A DNA stretch of 64,000 nucleotides from Mycobacterium sp. DL. GTDB taxonomy: Bacteria; Actinomycetota; Actinomycetes; Mycobacteriales; Mycobacteriaceae. Of the stretch, positions 40,930 through 50,092 are shown piece after piece. The stretch lies in the NCBI RefSeq assembly GCF_039729195.1, contig NZ_CP155796.1, forward strand, positions 4,278,001 to 4,342,000, written 5' to 3'. Within the stretch, counting starts at the first letter, position 1; the number at the start of each line of letters is the position of its first letter. Position numbers and translations under genes: made by a program. The notes under the pieces were generated by a model. That model saw only the letters and a list, made by a program, of their open reading frames with translations. It ran no database searches and was not told the DNA's origin.

Positions 40930-42371
40930 GCCGATGGATGCGTTTTGGCGTCATAGGCGCGCTGCTGGTCGGTCTGATCGGTGGGGCGTACGTGGTGTGG
41001 CCGCGGGTCTCCAGCTACACCGTGGTCGGGTACTTCAGTTCGGCGTCGGGTTTGTATCCGGGCGACGAAGTTCGCATCGTCGGTGTACCGGTGGGTTCGA
41101 TCGAATCGATCTCACCGCAGGCCGACGCTGTGAGAATCACCATGCGGATCCAGGATGACGTCAAGCTGCCCGCCGACGCCCGTGCAGTGATGATGGCGCC
41201 AAACCTCGTGTCTGCAAGGTTCATTCAGCTCACGCCCGCTTATCGACAAGGTCCGGCGATGACGGATGGCGACAGCATCGAGTTGAGTCGCACGGCGGTG
41301 CCGGTGGAGTGGGACGATGTCAAGACCGAGCTGACCAGGCTGAGTCAAACTCTCGGACCGTCAACCGGCCAGGTTCAGGGGCCGCTCAGCCAGTTCGTGA
41401 ACCAGGCCGCCGACACCTTCGACGGCAACGGCGATTCCTTCCGGCAAGCCCTACGGGAGCTGTCACAGACTGCCGGAAGACTGGGTGACTCCAGCACCGA
41501 CCTCTTCGACACTGTGAAAAATCTCCACATCCTGGTCGACGCGCTGTCCAGGAGCAATGAGCAAATCGTCCAATTCAGTGGGCACCTGGCGTCGGTGTCG
41601 CAGGTCTTGGCCGACAGTTCCGTGGGATTGGATGACACGGTGGGCAGTCTCAACCAAGCTCTGTCCGACGTTCGGGGATTCCTCGGCGAGCACAACGAGA
41701 CGCTGATCGGTAGCGTCGACAGGCTGACCGACCTGACCAGCATCCTCACCACACAGACCGACGACGTCGAGCAGATCTTGCATGTCTTGCCGAACGCGAT
41801 GGCCAACTTCTACAACATCTACAACCCTGCCCAGGGCACGGCCAACGGGCTGCTGGGCCTACCTGAGTTCGCCAACCCCGTGCAGTTCATCTGCGGGAGT
41901 TTCGAGGCCGCAGGGATGCCCGACTACGACAAGCGGAACGAGATCTGTCGTCAGCGGATGGCTCCTGTGCTCAAACGCCTGGCGGTGAACTATCCGCCGA
42001 TCATGGCCCACGGCATCAATACGATCACCGCGTACAAGGGTCAGGTCATTTACGACACCCCTGCGACCGAGGCGAAGGCACAGACCTATATCCCGTATCT
42101 GGAATGGATACCGGCTGAGGGACGGTTCCCGCCTCGTGTCGGCAATGAGGGTGATCCCAGTGCGTTGCTTCTGCCGGAGAATCCGGTTCCCGGTCCGCCG
42201 CCTCCTGCACAGCCGTACACACTCGGCCCGGCGATTCCACCGACTGGTCCACCACCGGGTCCTGGGCCGGCCGCTGCGCCTGCGCCGCCGGCGCCCGGTC
42301 CGCTCCCCGCCGAAGCTGCCGTCCCGGGTCTGCAGCCGGCACTTCCACAGCAACCAGGAGGTGGGTCATGA
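40926..42371 (+). CDS. mce4D: Mce4D sterol-importer subunit
   Basis: A 481-residue MCE protein. The N-terminal helix is at about 7-23, the MCE domain at about 33-112 (VRIVGVPVGSIESI), a helical coiled region to about 300, and a Pro/Ala-rich tail from about residue 420 to the end (repeated PPP, PGP and PAP). It is 30 residues longer than the H37Rv protein mainly because of this tail. The tail is probably extended and surface- or wall-facing. Overlaps mce4C and mce4E by 4 nt each. Confidence 0.91.
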   Translation: MSRWMRFGVIGALLVGLIGGAYVVWPRVSSYTVVGYFSSASGLYPGDEVRIVGVPVGSIESISPQADAVRITMRIQDDVKLPADARAVMMAPNLVSARFIQLTPAYRQGPAMTDGDSIELSRTAVPVEWDDVKTELTRLSQTLGPSTGQVQGPLSQFVNQAADTFDGNGDSFRQALRELSQTAGRLGDSSTDLFDTVKNLHILVDALSRSNEQIVQFSGHLASVSQVLADSSVGLDDTVGSLNQALSDVRGFLGEHNETLIGSVDRLTDLTSILTTQTDDVEQILHVLPNAMANFYNIYNPAQGTANGLLGLPEFANPVQFICGSFEAAGMPDYDKRNEICRQRMAPVLKRLAVNYPPIMAHGINTITAYKGQVIYDTPATEAKAQTYIPYLEWIPAEGRFPPRVGNEGDPSALLLPENPVPGPPPPAQPYTLGPAIPPTGPPPGPGPAAAPAPPAPGPLPAEAAVPGLQPALPQQPGGGS

Positions 42372-43564
42372 CACGCGTGTCATCGCGAGTCAGGGCTGGT
42401 CGCGCAGCCCGCCGCACCCTGGTCCTGGGCTCCGGCGCGGCTCTGGTTGCGGGCTGCCAGTTCGGCGGACTGAACTCGGTGAACATGCCGGGCACTGCGG
42501 GTCACGGCAAAGGTGCGTTCACCATCACGGTAGAAGTGCCTGATGTGGCCACGCTGCCGCAGAACTCACCGGTGATGGTCGACGACGTCACCGTCGGAAG
42601 CGTGTCGGGTATCGAGGCCGTCCAGAAACCGGACGGCACCTTCTATGCGGCCGTCGAACTCTCGCTGGAATCCCACGTCGATCTGCCGGCCAACGCGACC
42701 GTGAAGGTGGCGCAGACGTCGCTGTTGGGATCGCAGCACGTCGAGCTGGCCTCCCCGCTTACCGAACCGCCTGTCGGCGAGCTGCGGGATGGTATCCAGA
42801 TTCCGTTGAGCCAGGGCAGCCGCTATCCCACGACAGAGGAAGTGCTGTCCGCTCTTGGGGTGGTCGTCAACAAGGGCAATCTCGGTGCGCTGCAGGACAT
42901 CACGCAAGAGCTCTCCACTGCGGTTGCCGGCCGTGAGGGGCAGTTCGCCGGGCTGATCCCGCGGCTCGCCGAGCTGGCCACGTCCTTGAATCGCCAGACA
43001 GAAGACATCATCGCAGCCGCAGAGGGCTTGAACCGCTTCGCCGGAATACTTGCGCGCAACAAAGACAGTTTGGGCCGCGCGCTGGACACGTTGCCCGCAG
43101 CACTACGTGTGCTCAACGAGAATCGAGCCCAGATCGTAGATGCTTTTGCCGCGCTGCAACGGCTGGGCACCGTCGCGTCGCGCGTCTTGGCCGAAACCAA
43201 GGACGATTTCGCCGAGGACCTCATCGACCTGTACGCGGTCATCAAACCGCTCAACGACAGCCGCTCGGATTTCGTGTCCAGCCTCGACAGCCTGGCTACA
43301 TTCCCATTCCCGGGCAAGAACCTGCACCGAGTCGCCCGCGGCGACTACTTCAACGTGTTTGCGACATTCGATCTCACGATCCGACGACTCGGCGAGACCA
43401 TCTTCACGACGTCGTTCTTCGATCCGAACATGAAGCGGCTTGCCGAAGTCGTGAATCCGCCCGAATTCTTGACCGGAGAGATGGCGAATCTGTCTGGGCA
43501 GGCAGCTGATCCGTTCAAGATCCCGGCGGGAACCGCGTCGGGTCAGGAGGTGCCGCCGGAATAA
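42368..43564 (+). CDS. mce4E: Mce4E lipoprotein (LprN-like)
   Basis: A 398-residue MCE protein that carries a lipobox, LVAGC, with lipidation expected at C30, unlike the other Mce4 subunits, which use membrane helices. The MCE domain spans about 55-135 (VMVDDVTVGSVSGI), followed by helices. It matches H37Rv LprN (Rv3495c). The MceE lipoprotein is thought to anchor or cap the Mce tube. ATG overlaps the mce4D stop; it shares one base with mce4F. Confidence 0.92.
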   Translation: MTRVSSRVRAGRAARRTLVLGSGAALVAGCQFGGLNSVNMPGTAGHGKGAFTITVEVPDVATLPQNSPVMVDDVTVGSVSGIEAVQKPDGTFYAAVELSLESHVDLPANATVKVAQTSLLGSQHVELASPLTEPPVGELRDGIQIPLSQGSRYPTTEEVLSALGVVVNKGNLGALQDITQELSTAVAGREGQFAGLIPRLAELATSLNRQTEDIIAAAEGLNRFAGILARNKDSLGRALDTLPAALRVLNENRAQIVDAFAALQRLGTVASRVLAETKDDFAEDLIDLYAVIKPLNDSRSDFVSSLDSLATFPFPGKNLHRVARGDYFNVFATFDLTIRRLGETIFTTSFFDPNMKRLAEVVNPPEFLTGEMANLSGQAADPFKIPAGTASGQEVPPE

Positions 43565-45282
43565 TGTTCACTCGAACAACGCAAATCCAGTTGTGGGTCT
43601 TCGCGGTCGTGACCGTGCTCTCCGTCGGCGCAATCGCTCTGCTCTACATCCGTGTTCCCGACCGGCTCGGCGTCGGTACATATGACGTCACCGCCAATTT
43701 CATCGCAGGCGGTGGACTTTACGAGAATGCGAATGTCACCTTCCGCGGCGTACAAGCCGGGCGCGTCGAGTGGGTGCGTTTGACCGACGACGGCGTGGCC
43801 GCGCAGATGCGGATCGACAGCGACGTCAAGATCCCGGCCAACTCCACTGCCACCGTCAAGAGCGTCTCCGCGATCGGAGAGCAGTACGTCGATTTTGTTC
43901 CCACCGCCGATCCCTCGCCGACGACGCTCGAGAACGGCGCCGTGATCCCGGAGGAGCGAACTGCGATTCCACAGGAGGTGGCTGAGCTGCTGCGCGAGGC
44001 AGACCAGCTGGTGAGCAGCCTCGATAACACCCGGCTCGAAGACCTCCTGAGGGAATCGTTCAAAGCCTTCAACGGCTCGGGCGCCGAACTGGCGCGGTTG
44101 ATCCAGTCGGTGCGGGTACTGGTCGACGAGGCCAACGAGAGTTGGCCGCAGACTTCCTCGCTGATAGACCAAGCTGGTCCGTTCCTGGAGGCGCAGATTC
44201 GAAGCGGCGACGACATCCGGTCGTTGGCCGACGGATTGGCGCGCCTCACCAGCGAAGTGAGGGGCGCGGATCCGGAACTTCGATCGCTGCTCCAGACCGC
44301 CCCGGACGCGGCTGCGGTAGCCAGCGACACCTTCTCCGGCATTCGCCCGTCGTTCCCGGTGCTGGCGGCCAACCTGGCCAACGCCGGTCGGGTCGGCGTC
44401 ATCTACCGCAAGTCGATCGAACAGGCGCTTGTCATCTTTCCTGCCTTGCAGGCCTCGCTGCTCACAATCGGCGGACAGCTTCCCGCGGATGAGGGCGGTA
44501 AGCAGGATTTCAAGATCTCGATCAACGATCCGCCGCCGTGCAATACGGGATTCCTCCCTCCGACGGAGATTCGCACGCCCGGTGACACGACATTGCGTGA
44601 CTTGCCCACGGACTTGTACTGCAAAGTGGCACAGAACGATCCGATGGTGGTGCGTGGGGCGAGAAATTACCCGTGTCAGGAATTCCCCGGCAAGCGTGCT
44701 CCGACGATCCAGCTGTGTCGCGACCCGCGCGGCTACGTCCCGATCGGCAACAGCCCATGGCGTGGACCGCCGGTACCGATCGGCACGCCGATGGACGTCA
44801 GGGAGGACGACACACCTGAGGACGGGCGAAATATACTGCCGCCAAACAAGTTTCCCTACATACCGCCGGAGAATGATCCGGACCCGGGATATCCTGTCCC
44901 GCCCGGGCTGGTGCCGCCCGGGGTTCAAACCGGTCCAGGACCTGCGCCGCACCAACCATGGCCGTACATCCCTCCGCCGAACGATGGCCCACCGCCACCC
45001 CCGCTGACGGCATGGATCCCGCCGGCTCCCTACCCGGATGCGTGGCCTCCGCCCGCGGTGCCGCCGGGTTGGGCGACCAACCCGCCGCCCGCGGCACCCG
45101 CGTCGCCACCTGCGGCACCGGACCTGCCTCAGGCCAGCACGGCCTCATATGGAATGTATGACCAGCACACCGGCGTCTTCGTCGACCCGGCCGGCGGAAC
45201 CGGGGTCTACGCGCCCGGCGTCAGCGACATGCGGCCGCAGGAGAACTGGGTGGACTTGATGCTTTATCCGGAGATTGCCTGA
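43564..45282 (+). CDS. mce4F: Mce4F sterol-importer subunit with proline-rich tail
   Basis: A 572-residue MCE protein, the longest of the set (564 in H37Rv). The N-terminal helix is at about 10-30, the MCE domain at about 38-118 (VTFRGVQAGRVEWV), and helices extend to about 310. A cysteine-containing region around 320-400 precedes a very Pro-rich tail from about 420 (PPGLVPPG, PPPNDGPPPPP). The last 35 residues (YDQHTGVFVDPAGG) resemble MceF/MceD ends. Start overlaps mce4E by 1 nt, and its end overlaps the first Mce-associated gene by 1 nt. Confidence 0.92.
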   Translation: MFTRTTQIQLWVFAVVTVLSVGAIALLYIRVPDRLGVGTYDVTANFIAGGGLYENANVTFRGVQAGRVEWVRLTDDGVAAQMRIDSDVKIPANSTATVKSVSAIGEQYVDFVPTADPSPTTLENGAVIPEERTAIPQEVAELLREADQLVSSLDNTRLEDLLRESFKAFNGSGAELARLIQSVRVLVDEANESWPQTSSLIDQAGPFLEAQIRSGDDIRSLADGLARLTSEVRGADPELRSLLQTAPDAAAVASDTFSGIRPSFPVLAANLANAGRVGVIYRKSIEQALVIFPALQASLLTIGGQLPADEGGKQDFKISINDPPPCNTGFLPPTEIRTPGDTTLRDLPTDLYCKVAQNDPMVVRGARNYPCQEFPGKRAPTIQLCRDPRGYVPIGNSPWRGPPVPIGTPMDVREDDTPEDGRNILPPNKFPYIPPENDPDPGYPVPPGLVPPGVQTGPGPAPHQPWPYIPPPNDGPPPPPLTAWIPPAPYPDAWPPPAVPPGWATNPPPAAPASPPAAPDLPQASTASYGMYDQHTGVFVDPAGGTGVYAPGVSDMRPQENWVDLMLYPEIA

Positions 45283-45959
45283 TGTCACCCACGGGAAAAC
45301 CAGTGCGCCGCCGCGCCTCCCGCCCCGCCGGGCCAACCAGCAGTGTGCCGGCGCAGGCCGTCGTGCGCATTGCGACAGCTGATCCGGTGGCGGTCAGATC
45401 CGCTCCGAAAACGCGTGAGGTGCGGCCTCCGCCGCGGCGTCGACCGAACCATCGCATGGTCGTTGTCGTCGCTGCGGTGTTCGGGTTGGTGATGGCCGGT
45501 GGTCTGATCGCTGCGGTGGCGGTACTCGGTGCACAGCGACAAGACGCAGAAGCACTGCAAGCCCGTAACCAGCGGTTCGTCGACGCCGCCACACAAACCG
45601 TGGTGAACATGTTCAGTTTCAAGCAGGACACCATCGACGAGAGTGTGGACCGCTTCTACGAAAGCACCAGTGGGCCGTTACGCGACATGTTCAGTCAGAC
45701 CAACAACGTCGAGAACCTCAAGGCGATCTTCCGTGACACCGGTGGCAGTTCGGAGACGGTGATCAACGGAGCGGCGATCGAAAGCATCGACGACATCAGC
45801 AATACCGCAGCGGTGTTGGTGTCGGCGCGGGTTACAGCCAGCGACATAAACGGCAACAACAGGCCCTCTCAGCCCTATCGACTGCGGATCATCGTGATGG
45901 AGGGTGATGACGGGCGGATGACGGCCCACGACCTCAACTACCCCAACGGGGGAAACTGA
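45282..45959 (+). CDS. Mce-associated membrane protein, Rv3493c-like
   Basis: A 225-residue Mce-associated protein (Mas4A type). A basic, Pro-rich cytosolic head (1-58) is followed by one membrane helix (about 59-82) and an external domain of about 140 residues. That domain has the NTF2-like sequence pattern seen in Mas proteins (VDAATQTVVNMFSFKQDTIDESVDRFYE). Family data show Mas proteins are needed for stable Mce complexes. It is coupled to mce4F and to the next gene by 1-nt overlaps (TGATG). Confidence 0.88.
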   Translation: MSPTGKPVRRRASRPAGPTSSVPAQAVVRIATADPVAVRSAPKTREVRPPPRRRPNHRMVVVVAAVFGLVMAGGLIAAVAVLGAQRQDAEALQARNQRFVDAATQTVVNMFSFKQDTIDESVDRFYESTSGPLRDMFSQTNNVENLKAIFRDTGGSSETVINGAAIESIDDISNTAAVLVSARVTASDINGNNRPSQPYRLRIIVMEGDDGRMTAHDLNYPNGGN

Positions 45960-46447
45960 TGCGTTGGATCATCAGCGGCATCGTCGGTCTGGTTGTCGTT
46001 GCCTTGGTGAGCCTGGCAGCAATCACAGGCGGCCTGTACTGGCAGCGGGTGGAGACGCTCGGTGAGCAGGCGGCGCGCGAGGAACTCGGACCGCTTGCGC
46101 AACAGCAGATTCCGATGGTCTTCACGTACGACTACAAGACTGTGGAGGGCAACCTCACCGATGCGTACAGGCTGCTCACGCCCGCGTACCGCAAAGAGTT
46201 CGAGGACCGGGCGAGATCGGACATCATTCCTCAGGCTCGACAGCGTGAACTCGTGAGCCAAGCCAACGTGGTCGGTGTCGGAGTGATGGAGGCGCATCGT
46301 AATTCGGCAGCGGTGATGGTGTACATCAACCGGACGGTCTCGGAAAAGACGAACCGCGACCAGCCGATCTACGATGGGAGCAGGCTGCGCGTCGACTACC
46401 AGAAGATCGACGGCGACTGGCTGATCAACTACATCACCCCGATCTAG
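45959..46447 (+). CDS. Mce-associated membrane protein, Rv3492c-like
   Basis: A 162-residue Mas4B-type protein. One N-terminal membrane helix (about 4-23) is followed by an NTF2-like external domain (YDYKTVEGNLTDAYRLLTPAYRKEFEDRA) related to that of the preceding gene. It is the last gene of the mce4 operon. It ends 7 nt from the convergent otsA stop; the short junction contains a small GATCTAGATC palindrome but no clear terminator. Confidence 0.87.
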   Translation: MRWIISGIVGLVVVALVSLAAITGGLYWQRVETLGEQAAREELGPLAQQQIPMVFTYDYKTVEGNLTDAYRLLTPAYRKEFEDRARSDIIPQARQRELVSQANVVGVGVMEAHRNSAAVMVYINRTVSEKTNRDQPIYDGSRLRVDYQKIDGDWLINYITPI

Positions 46448-46454
46448 ATCTAGA

Positions 46455-47939
46455 TCACTCCGATTTGGCCAACGCCTCGAGAAACGACCGCGCCCAACGG
46501 TCGACGTCGTGGGCGAGCACCTGGCGGCGCAGCGCGCGCATCCGGCGTCTGCCCTCCTCGGGAGTCTGATTGAGTGCCGCCTCGATGGCGTCCTTGACCC
46601 CCTGCGGGTGGTGCGGGTTGGTCAGATAGGCCTGACGCAGTTCCGCGGCGGCACCGGTGAACTCGCTGAGCACCAGCGCCCCGCCGAGATCGCTGCGGCA
46701 GGCCACGTACTCCTTGGCGACGAGGTTCATGCCGTCACGAAGCGGGGTGACGAGCATGACGTCGGCGGCGACGAAGAACCCGATGAGGTCCTCGCGCGGG
46801 ATGGGCCGGTGCAGGTAGTGCACGACCGGGTGGCCCACCTCCCCGAATTCGCCGTTGATGTGGCCGACCTGGCGTTCGATGTCCTCGCGCATGGCTTTGT
46901 AGCTCTCGACGCGCTCGCGGCTCGGGGTGGCCAGTTGGACCAGCACGGTGTCCGCGGGGTTCACCCGGCCCTCTTCGAGCAGCTCGGAGAACGCGTTCAG
47001 CCGCACGTCGATGCCCTTGGTGTAGTCCAGGCGGTCCACGCCCAACAGGATCTTGCGGGGGTTTCCCAGTTCGGCGCGGATCTCACCGGCCCGCTGCCGG
47101 ATCTTCTTGGTGCGGGCCTGCTGGTCGAGCTCGCCCGAGTCGATCGAGATGGGGAAGGCGCCGACCTTGACGGTCCGGAACCCGACGTGGACCTCGCCGA
47201 AGCGCGACCGCACACCCACTGACGCCCGGGAGGTGTTCGCGCCGGCCAGCCGGCGCGCCAGGATGAGGAAGTTCTGCGCACCGCCGGGCAGATGGAACCC
47301 GACGAGGTCAGCCCCCAGCAGGCCGTCGATGATCTCCGAACGCCAGGGCATCTGCATGAACAGCTCGACCGGGGGAAACGGGATGTGCAGGAAGAACCCG
47401 ATGGTCAGGTCGGGGCGCAGCATGCGCAGCATCTTCGGCACCAGCTGCAGCTGGTAGTCCTGGATCCATACGGTGGCGCCCTGGGCGGCAGTGCGTGCGG
47501 TCGCCTCGGCGAAGCGCCGGTTCACCTCGACGTAGCGGTCCCACCACTGCCGGTGATAGATGGGCTTGACGATCACGTCGTGGTAGAGCGGCCACAGCGT
47601 GGCGTTGGAGAACCCCTCGTAGTACAGCGCGACGTCATCGGCGCTCAGCCGCACCGGGACCAGCGACATGCCGTCCTGCTCGATCGTCTCGATCTCGGCG
47701 TCGCCGGGCTCTTCGGGCACGCCGGGCCAACCGATCCAGGCCCCGTGGCGCTTGCGCAGCAGCGGCTCCAGCGCGGTGACCAGGCCGCCGGGGCTCTGCT
47801 TCCACTCGATGGTGCCGTCAGGCTGTTTCACCATGTCGATGGGCAGCCTGTTGGCCACCACGACGAAGTCCGCCGACGCCGTAGCCGGAGCAGACCCTGA
47901 AGTCCCGGAGCTGGCCTCGGGGCCGCTCTCGGGTGTCAT
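46455..47939 (-). CDS. otsA: Trehalose-6-phosphate synthase OtsA
   Basis: A 494-residue GT20 glycosyltransferase, matching H37Rv OtsA (Rv3490, 500). It joins UDP- or ADP-glucose to glucose-6-phosphate to give trehalose-6-phosphate in the cytosol. Recognisable sites include ANRLPID (29-35), [11 protein letters not shown] near 152-162, [12 protein letters not shown] near 299-310, and [14 protein letters not shown] near 390-403. The ATG at 47939 shares a base with the stop of the upstream 55-residue gene (TAATG), so translation is coupled; the longer frame to 47996 is rejected. Convergent with mce4. Confidence 0.94.
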   Translation of the reverse strand: MTPESGPEASSGTSGSAPATASADFVVVANRLPIDMVKQPDGTIEWKQSPGGLVTALEPLLRKRHGAWIGWPGVPEEPGDAEIETIEQDGMSLVPVRLSADDVALYYEGFSNATLWPLYHDVIVKPIYHRQWWDRYVEVNRRFAEATARTAAQGATVWIQDYQLQLVPKMLRMLRPDLTIGFFLHIPFPPVELFMQMPWRSEIIDGLLGADLVGFHLPGGAQNFLILARRLAGANTSRASVGVRSRFGEVHVGFRTVKVGAFPISIDSGELDQQARTKKIRQRAGEIRAELGNPRKILLGVDRLDYTKGIDVRLNAFSELLEEGRVNPADTVLVQLATPSRERVESYKAMREDIERQVGHINGEFGEVGHPVVHYLHRPIPREDLIGFFVAADVMLVTPLRDGMNLVAKEYVACRSDLGGALVLSEFTGAAAELRQAYLTNPHHPQGVKDAIEAALNQTPEEGRRRMRALRRQVLAHDVDRWARSFLEALAKSE

Positions 47940-48106
47940 TACGCGTCGGCGAGCTTGGCCGGTCCGATACCGAGCATCGAAAGGAAGACCCGGCACTCGT
48001 CGGCATCAACCGCATAGGCGGCGACGACGCGGCGGGCCTGGCGCTCGGTGCTGTCGCCGATAGGCTCGACATCGCCGAGTTCGGTGGAATCTGATTTCGC
48101 GGGCAT
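47939..48106 (-). CDS. Small conserved protein upstream of otsA, Rv3489-like
   Basis: A 55-residue acidic protein beginning [14 protein letters not shown] and ending [11 protein letters not shown]37Rv Rv3489 (54 residues) occupies the same place before otsA. No membrane segment; one Cys (in ADECRVF) and a helix-forming middle are visible. The stop codon overlaps the otsA start (TAATG), which suggests the pair is translated together. Function unknown. A role in adjusting OtsA is possible but unsupported. Confidence 0.75.
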   Translation of the reverse strand: MPAKSDSTELGDVEPIGDSTERQARRVVAAYAVDADECRVFLSMLGIGPAKLADA

Positions 48107-48175
48107 CCGTCAACTGTAGCCAACTCCAGGTGTTCGGCCGACCACCTGGGCCGTTGTCCCCAGGTCGACCGTAAT

Positions 48176-49081
48176 GTGCTGGAGGTGACGGACCCCGAAC
48201 AGGTGACATACGAAACCCTCGACGACGGGCGCATCGCGCGGATCTGGCTCAATCGGCCCGACGCGCAGAACGCCCAGTCGCGGACCCTTCTGGTCCAGCT
48301 CGACGAGGCGTTCGGGCGGGCCGAGGCCGACGACACAGTTCGGGTGGTGATCCTCGCCGCGCGGGGCAAGAACTTCTCGGCAGGCCACGACCTCGGCTCG
48401 GAGCAGGCGCTCGCCGAACGGGCGCCCGGACCCGACCAGCACCCGACGTTCACCTGCAACGGCGCCACCAGGGATGCCGTCGCCGAGAAGACCTACCTGC
48501 AGGAGTGGCACTACTTCTTCAACAACACCAGCCGTTGGCGGGATCTGCGCAAGATCACCATCGCCCAGGTCCAGGGCAACGCCATCTCGGCGGGGTTGAT
48601 GCTGATCTGGGCGTGTGACCTGATCGTGGCGGCCGACGACGCCAAGTTCAGCGACGTCGTCGCGGTCCGGATGGGGATGCCCGGGGTCGAGTACTACGCC
48701 CACCCGTGGGAGTTCGGCGCGCGCAAGGCGAAAGAGCTGCTGTTGACCGGGGATGCGATCGACGCCGACGAGGCCTACCGGTTGGGCATGGTGTCGAAGG
48801 TGTTCGCCCGCGCCGACCTGGAGGACAAGACCCTCGAGTTCGCCCGCCGCATCGCCGAGCGACCCACCATGGCCGCACTGCTGGTCAAGGATTCGGTGAA
48901 CGCCGCCAGCGACGCGATGGGTTTCGCCGAGGCGCTGCGTCACGCATTCCACATCCACGAGCTCGGCCACGCCCACTGGGCGGCCCACAACGAGAACCGG
49001 TATCCGGTGGGCCTGCCGCCCAATGTGCCGGACTGGCGCACCCTGGGAGCGCCGAAGCTGTCCCGCCGCGACGAACCGTGA
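48176..49081 (+). CDS. Enoyl-CoA hydratase/isomerase-family protein
   Basis: A 301-residue crotonase-family protein, longer than typical (about 260). The oxyanion-hole segments are FSAGHDLGS near 66-74 and VQGNAISAGLMLIWACDLIVAADD near 135-158. An insertion of about 25 residues after the first segment contains Trp/Tyr-rich TYLQEWHYFF. The start is GTG at 48176; GTG at 48185 is also possible. The substrate is unknown. It is divergent from the otsA pair, and a palindrome with a KstR-like core follows its stop, so it may be separate from the sterol regulon. Confidence 0.83.
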   Translation: MLEVTDPEQVTYETLDDGRIARIWLNRPDAQNAQSRTLLVQLDEAFGRAEADDTVRVVILAARGKNFSAGHDLGSEQALAERAPGPDQHPTFTCNGATRDAVAEKTYLQEWHYFFNNTSRWRDLRKITIAQVQGNAISAGLMLIWACDLIVAADDAKFSDVVAVRMGMPGVEYYAHPWEFGARKAKELLLTGDAIDADEAYRLGMVSKVFARADLEDKTLEFARRIAERPTMAALLVKDSVNAASDAMGFAEALRHAFHIHELGHAHWAAHNENRYPVGLPPNVPDWRTLGAPKLSRRDEP

Positions 49082-49082
49082 C

Positions 49083-49110
49083 GTATAACTAGAACCTGTT
49101 CCAGTTATAC
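49083..49110. promoter_or_regulatory. 28-bp palindrome with KstR-like core upstream of SDR
   Basis: Perfect 8-bp arms GTATAACT (49083-49090) and AGTTATAC (49103-49110) flank AGAACCTGTTCC, giving a 28-bp near-palindrome with two mismatched positions. Its centre TAGAACCTGTTCCA (49090-49103) matches TnnAACnnGTTnnA. It lies 24 nt before the SDR start and could be a KstR site or that of another TetR regulator. Confidence 0.65.
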
Positions 49111-49134
49111 GGCTCACCTTCCGGAGGATTCCCA

Positions 49135-49977
49135 GTGCTGCTCTCGTTAGCGGATCGAACATTCCTGATCACCGGTGGAGGCAGCGGGATCGGCAAGGGT
49201 GTTGCGATCGCCGTGGTCGCTTCCGGCGGCAACGCCATGCTGGCCGGTCGTAATGCCGACAAACTGGCGGCCGCCGCCGACGAGATCACCGCGCAGGCCG
49301 GCGAGGGTGCCGGGCAGGTGCGCTACGAACCGGCGGATGTGACGAACGAGGACGAGGCGGCGCGGCTGGTCGAAGCGACCACCGCCTGGCACGGCCGACT
49401 CGACGGTGTCGTCCACAGCGCCGGCGGTTCCGAGACGATCGGCCCGATCACCCAGATCGACTCCGCAGCGTGGCGAAACACCGTCGACCTCAACGTCAAC
49501 GGCACGATGTACGTGCTCAAGCACGCCGCGCGCGAGATGGTCCGCGGCGGCGGTGGCTCGTTCGTCGGCATCTCGTCGATCGCGTCGAGCAACACCCACC
49601 GGTGGTTCGGTGCCTATGGCCCGAGCAAGGCGGCGCTCGATCACCTGATGATGGTGGCCGCCGACGAACTGGGCGCCTCCTCGGTGCGGGTCAACGGCAT
49701 CCGGCCGGGCCTGACGCGCACGGACATGGTCGCGCCGATCATGGAGTCCCCGGCGATCAGTGAGGACTACCGCGCCTGCACACCGCTGCCCCGGGTCGGG
49801 GAGATCGAGGACGTGGCGAACCTGGCGGTCTTCCTGCTCAGCGATGCAGCGGGATTCATCACCGGCCAGGTGATCAACGTCGACGGCGGGCACGGACTGC
49901 GGCGCGGCCCGGATTTGTCCGGGATGCTCGAGCCGTTGTTCGGCGCCGACGGGTTGCGCGGGGTCGTTGCGGACTAG
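49135..49977 (+). CDS. Short-chain dehydrogenase/reductase
   Basis: A 280-residue classical SDR. The cofactor motif is TGGGSGIGKG near 14-23, VHSAGG near 95-100, catalytic Ser in GISSIAS near 143 and Tyr-x3-Lys in YGPSK near 161-165. The C-terminal VINVDGGHGLRRG is typical of fatty-acyl or steroid SDRs. GTG start with GGAGG upstream. A long palindrome with a KstR-like core lies directly before it, so it may belong to the sterol regulon. The substrate is unknown; it could resemble H37Rv Rv3485c, but I am not sure. Confidence 0.84.
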   Translation: MLLSLADRTFLITGGGSGIGKGVAIAVVASGGNAMLAGRNADKLAAAADEITAQAGEGAGQVRYEPADVTNEDEAARLVEATTAWHGRLDGVVHSAGGSETIGPITQIDSAAWRNTVDLNVNGTMYVLKHAAREMVRGGGGSFVGISSIASSNTHRWFGAYGPSKAALDHLMMVAADELGASSVRVNGIRPGLTRTDMVAPIMESPAISEDYRACTPLPRVGEIEDVANLAVFLLSDAAGFITGQVINVDGGHGLRRGPDLSGMLEPLFGADGLRGVVAD

Positions 49978-50000
49978 CACGTTTTTCGGCCGCCGCCGGA

Positions 50001-50042
50001 GTTATCCACAGGGTATTTCGGTAGCTGTAGTTATCCACAGGG
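50001..50042. repeat. Two direct GTTATCCACAGGG repeats (DnaA-box-like) before a 13E12 gene
   Basis: The 13-mer GTTATCCACAGGG occurs at 50001-50013 and 50030-50042, 29 bp apart. Each contains TTATCCACA, the DnaA-box consensus. They lie just upstream of the 13E12-family gene and may be part of that repeat family rather than a replication site. Confidence 0.7.
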
Positions 50043-50092
50043 CGCGGGCTGCCACCGAGCCTGAGGGCCTGGATTGATCTAGCATCGAATGT

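Noticed and set aside
50001..50042. Origin of replication
   Set aside because: Only two DnaA-box-like 9-mers are present, with no dnaA/dnaN genes and no AT-rich unwinding region. They probably belong to the 13E12 element.
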